In this document: positions 22,806 to 24,740 of the stretch, piece by piece
Numbering within the stretch: position 1 is the first letter of the stretch
How the letters are laid out: each line of letters starts with the position of its first letter
Assembly: GCA_000697335.1 (NCBI GenBank)
Contig: JNEM01015973.1
Span: 1-24,740, forward strand
Length of the DNA stretch: 24,740 bases
Reading direction: 5' to 3'
Source of the DNA: Conidiobolus incongruus B7586
Taxonomy: Eukaryota > Entomophthoromycota > Entomophthoromycetes > Entomophthorales > Conidiobolaceae
Notes under the pieces: generated by a model
Seen by the model: the letters and a program-made list of their open reading frames with translations, nothing else
Told to the model about the DNA's origin: nothing
Databases searched by the model: none
Position numbers and translations under genes: made by a program

Positions 22806-24740
22806 TTTAATTAGATTTTCAACTCTATGATGTTCATCCACCACCATACTTGTCTTTCTCCACCCCCAAAAGATTTTTAATAAAATAATACTTCAATTCA
22901 TATCCAAAATATGATTAAGCCACTCATATCATTTGGACTTGGAATCCATTTCCATTTTTTTGAATAGAAAATCATTTGATAATGAATATATTTTAGATAT
23001 TCAGTCTAAAATAATCATAATATCCAAATAATGAATAATATTCATATGAATAGAATATATTATTAAAAAAATCATATATTATGTTAGATAATGAAAGAGT
23101 ACCAAAATGGGAAATTAACTGACAATAATTTTGATTAAAATATAACCAAATTTATATAGAGCATAGTGGTTGTGACAAAATTATTAAATTGGAATATGAA
23201 TTTAGCGTATTGGGAACTATATTAACATCAGTGAATAAGATTTATTATTGTAATCATCATTATAAAATATTTTATCTTAAAATGATAATTATAATAAAAA
23301 TAATACTTGCTATTATTTTTATCAAGTAAAGAAATAATTGAATTTAAAGTAATTAATTTGAATTAAATTTAACCCAATCCCAATGTATCAATTAATTAAT
23401 TCTCATAACAATGTTAAATTATTACTATAAAAAGATAGAAAAAGTAATACAAATTAATTTTTTCAACATTAGTTCCAATTATTTAAATTATTAAAATCTT
23501 AGTGTAAAGACCATTAAGTAAATTATTATTACTTTGTTCTAGTAGCTAAGAGTAATATTTATTAACATTATTATATAAATATAATATAAAATATAAGGAG
23601 AGTATCTTATATATAAGATATACCTTTAGTCTAATTATAAGGCTTAAGAATTTCCTTATATTTATAATCAAAGTAATTACTACATATGGTATTTAATATA
23701 AAAACAGATTTCTAACAATTGTCTAATTTTTTAGAAAAGTTATCTTAGGTGAAAGTAGTATAATCTAGCTTTATTTTATTTCTTTAAATATTTTTATATT
23801 TAATTTGAATATTTTATATTAAGATTATATTTATAAGGACTCTTTTTTCTTTATATTATATTAATATAAGTTATATTAATATTATATTCAATTGTTTTAA
23901 AAAATTAATTTAATTAAACTAATTATATATATAAAATATTAAATATTAACTATAGATTTATTATTATAATTTGAATATATATAAAGATATTAAACTTAAT
24001 CAATAATTTTTAGTTAAGATAATTACTATTTTTATTATTATTATTATTTTTATTTTTATTTTTGTTTTTGTTAATTATTATCTTTTAACTTAATAAAGTT
24101 AAATAATTCAACTTTTTATAAGTTATTTAATATAATTATAATATTAGTTAATTTATATACCATTAGATTATTTATGGTGAGCTTAATTATATTTAATATT
24201 ATAATAATAGTTATATATAATTATATTATTAATATAGTTAATAAAATTAAAAGTTAGTAAAATAAAATATACTAACTTATAAAAGTAAGTTATAAAATCA
24301 AAAACACTTATATTTTTATTAATAACTTAATTAATTTTTAATAAAATAAAATTTAATAAAATCATAAAAATAATATTTATTTATTTATAAAATAAATCAT
24401 TAAATAAAAATATTTAATTATTAATTAATTAAAATATTTACATTTGAATTTACTTAAAATAAATTATAAAACTATAAATTTCTAGTTATAAAAAAACTAA
24501 AACTTAATATATTTATCTTTTATTTTTTTAACTTTTTTAAGTTAATAAGATATAAAATTAATTAACTTCTTATATTAAAAAAGTTTAATCTTATTTTATA
24601 ATTTTTAAATATAATATTCAAGTTGATTTAAATTTTTTGTTAAAAAAAAGCTGTAATAGCTTTTGTTAACTAATTTTAAAGGTGTTTAATTAAATTAAGA
24701 TTGGAAAATTAAAAAAGCTATTATATAACTATTATTTGAT
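22806..24740. other. AT-rich right margin, probably decayed repeats
   Basis: After the IDI1 3' end (poly(A) signal 22879-22884) no gene can be supported. From about 23500 on the sequence is dominated by A and T with stops in all frames, similar in texture to the transposon fossils on the left, but no family motif was recovered. A perfect 18-nt palindrome, TATCTTATATATAAGATA, lies at 23603-23620. Near the edge, GTTAAAAAAAAGCT pairs with AGCTTTTGTTAAC around a 5-nt loop (about 24639-24670). Confidence 0.5.

Noticed and set aside
23580-23660. Palindrome and TATAAGG-like boxes as a second LTR
   Set aside because: No defined ends, no paired copy in the window and composition too AT-rich to judge.

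Overview
This looks like a nuclear window from a very AT-rich eukaryote, most plausibly a fungus and perhaps an early-diverging one. The clues are compact genes with many 47-58 nt introns (GT-AG, with TACTAAC-like branch sites), an LTR with fungal-style ends (TGTCACGGG), and a perfect ACGCGT (MluI cell-cycle box) upstream of a replication gene. The free use of CGC codons argues against a dictyostelid. Lineage is an inference from style; no rRNA or marker gene is present to settle it. All recognised host genes lie on the + strand.

Layout. 1-4139: repeat-rich, extremely AT-rich DNA holding a decayed Tc1/mariner-type transposase (about 1170-2480). 4140-13372: three tandem, same-strand, apparently intact paralogues of a zinc-less medium-chain dehydrogenase/reductase (2-enoyl reductase or quinone reductase type). 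All three have the same three-exon structure. They are separated by 2.4 and 3.5 kb spacers, and the second spacer contains a minus-strand solo LTR and a second Tc1/mariner fossil. 13373-14205: a promoter region with two MCB-like sites, a perfect (TAA)23 tract and a TATA-like box. 14206-17701: a 14-exon CTF18 clamp-loader gene. 17702-19688: AT-rich spacer. 19689-20381: an uncharacterised multi-pass membrane protein. 20559-20888: a tiny three-exon gene for a stand-alone RZ-type zinc finger. 22055-22805: isopentenyl-diphosphate isomerase (two exons). 22806-24740: AT-rich, probably repeat-derived DNA.

Functionally the genes are unrelated housekeeping and accessory genes, not a pathway cluster: replication and cohesion (CTF18), isoprenoid synthesis (IDI1), lipid or redox reduction (the three reductases), a membrane protein and a putative ubiquitin-system or RNA-surveillance zinc finger. 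The most interesting signals are: (i) a 140-nt block that is identical between reductase copies 1 and 2 and differs only at six synonymous sites in copy 3, inside otherwise strongly diverged genes, which suggests gene conversion; (ii) loss of the likely catalytic tyrosine in two of the three copies; (iii) a 76-residue protein that is essentially only an RZ finger; and (iv) G1/S-type promoter sites at CTF18.
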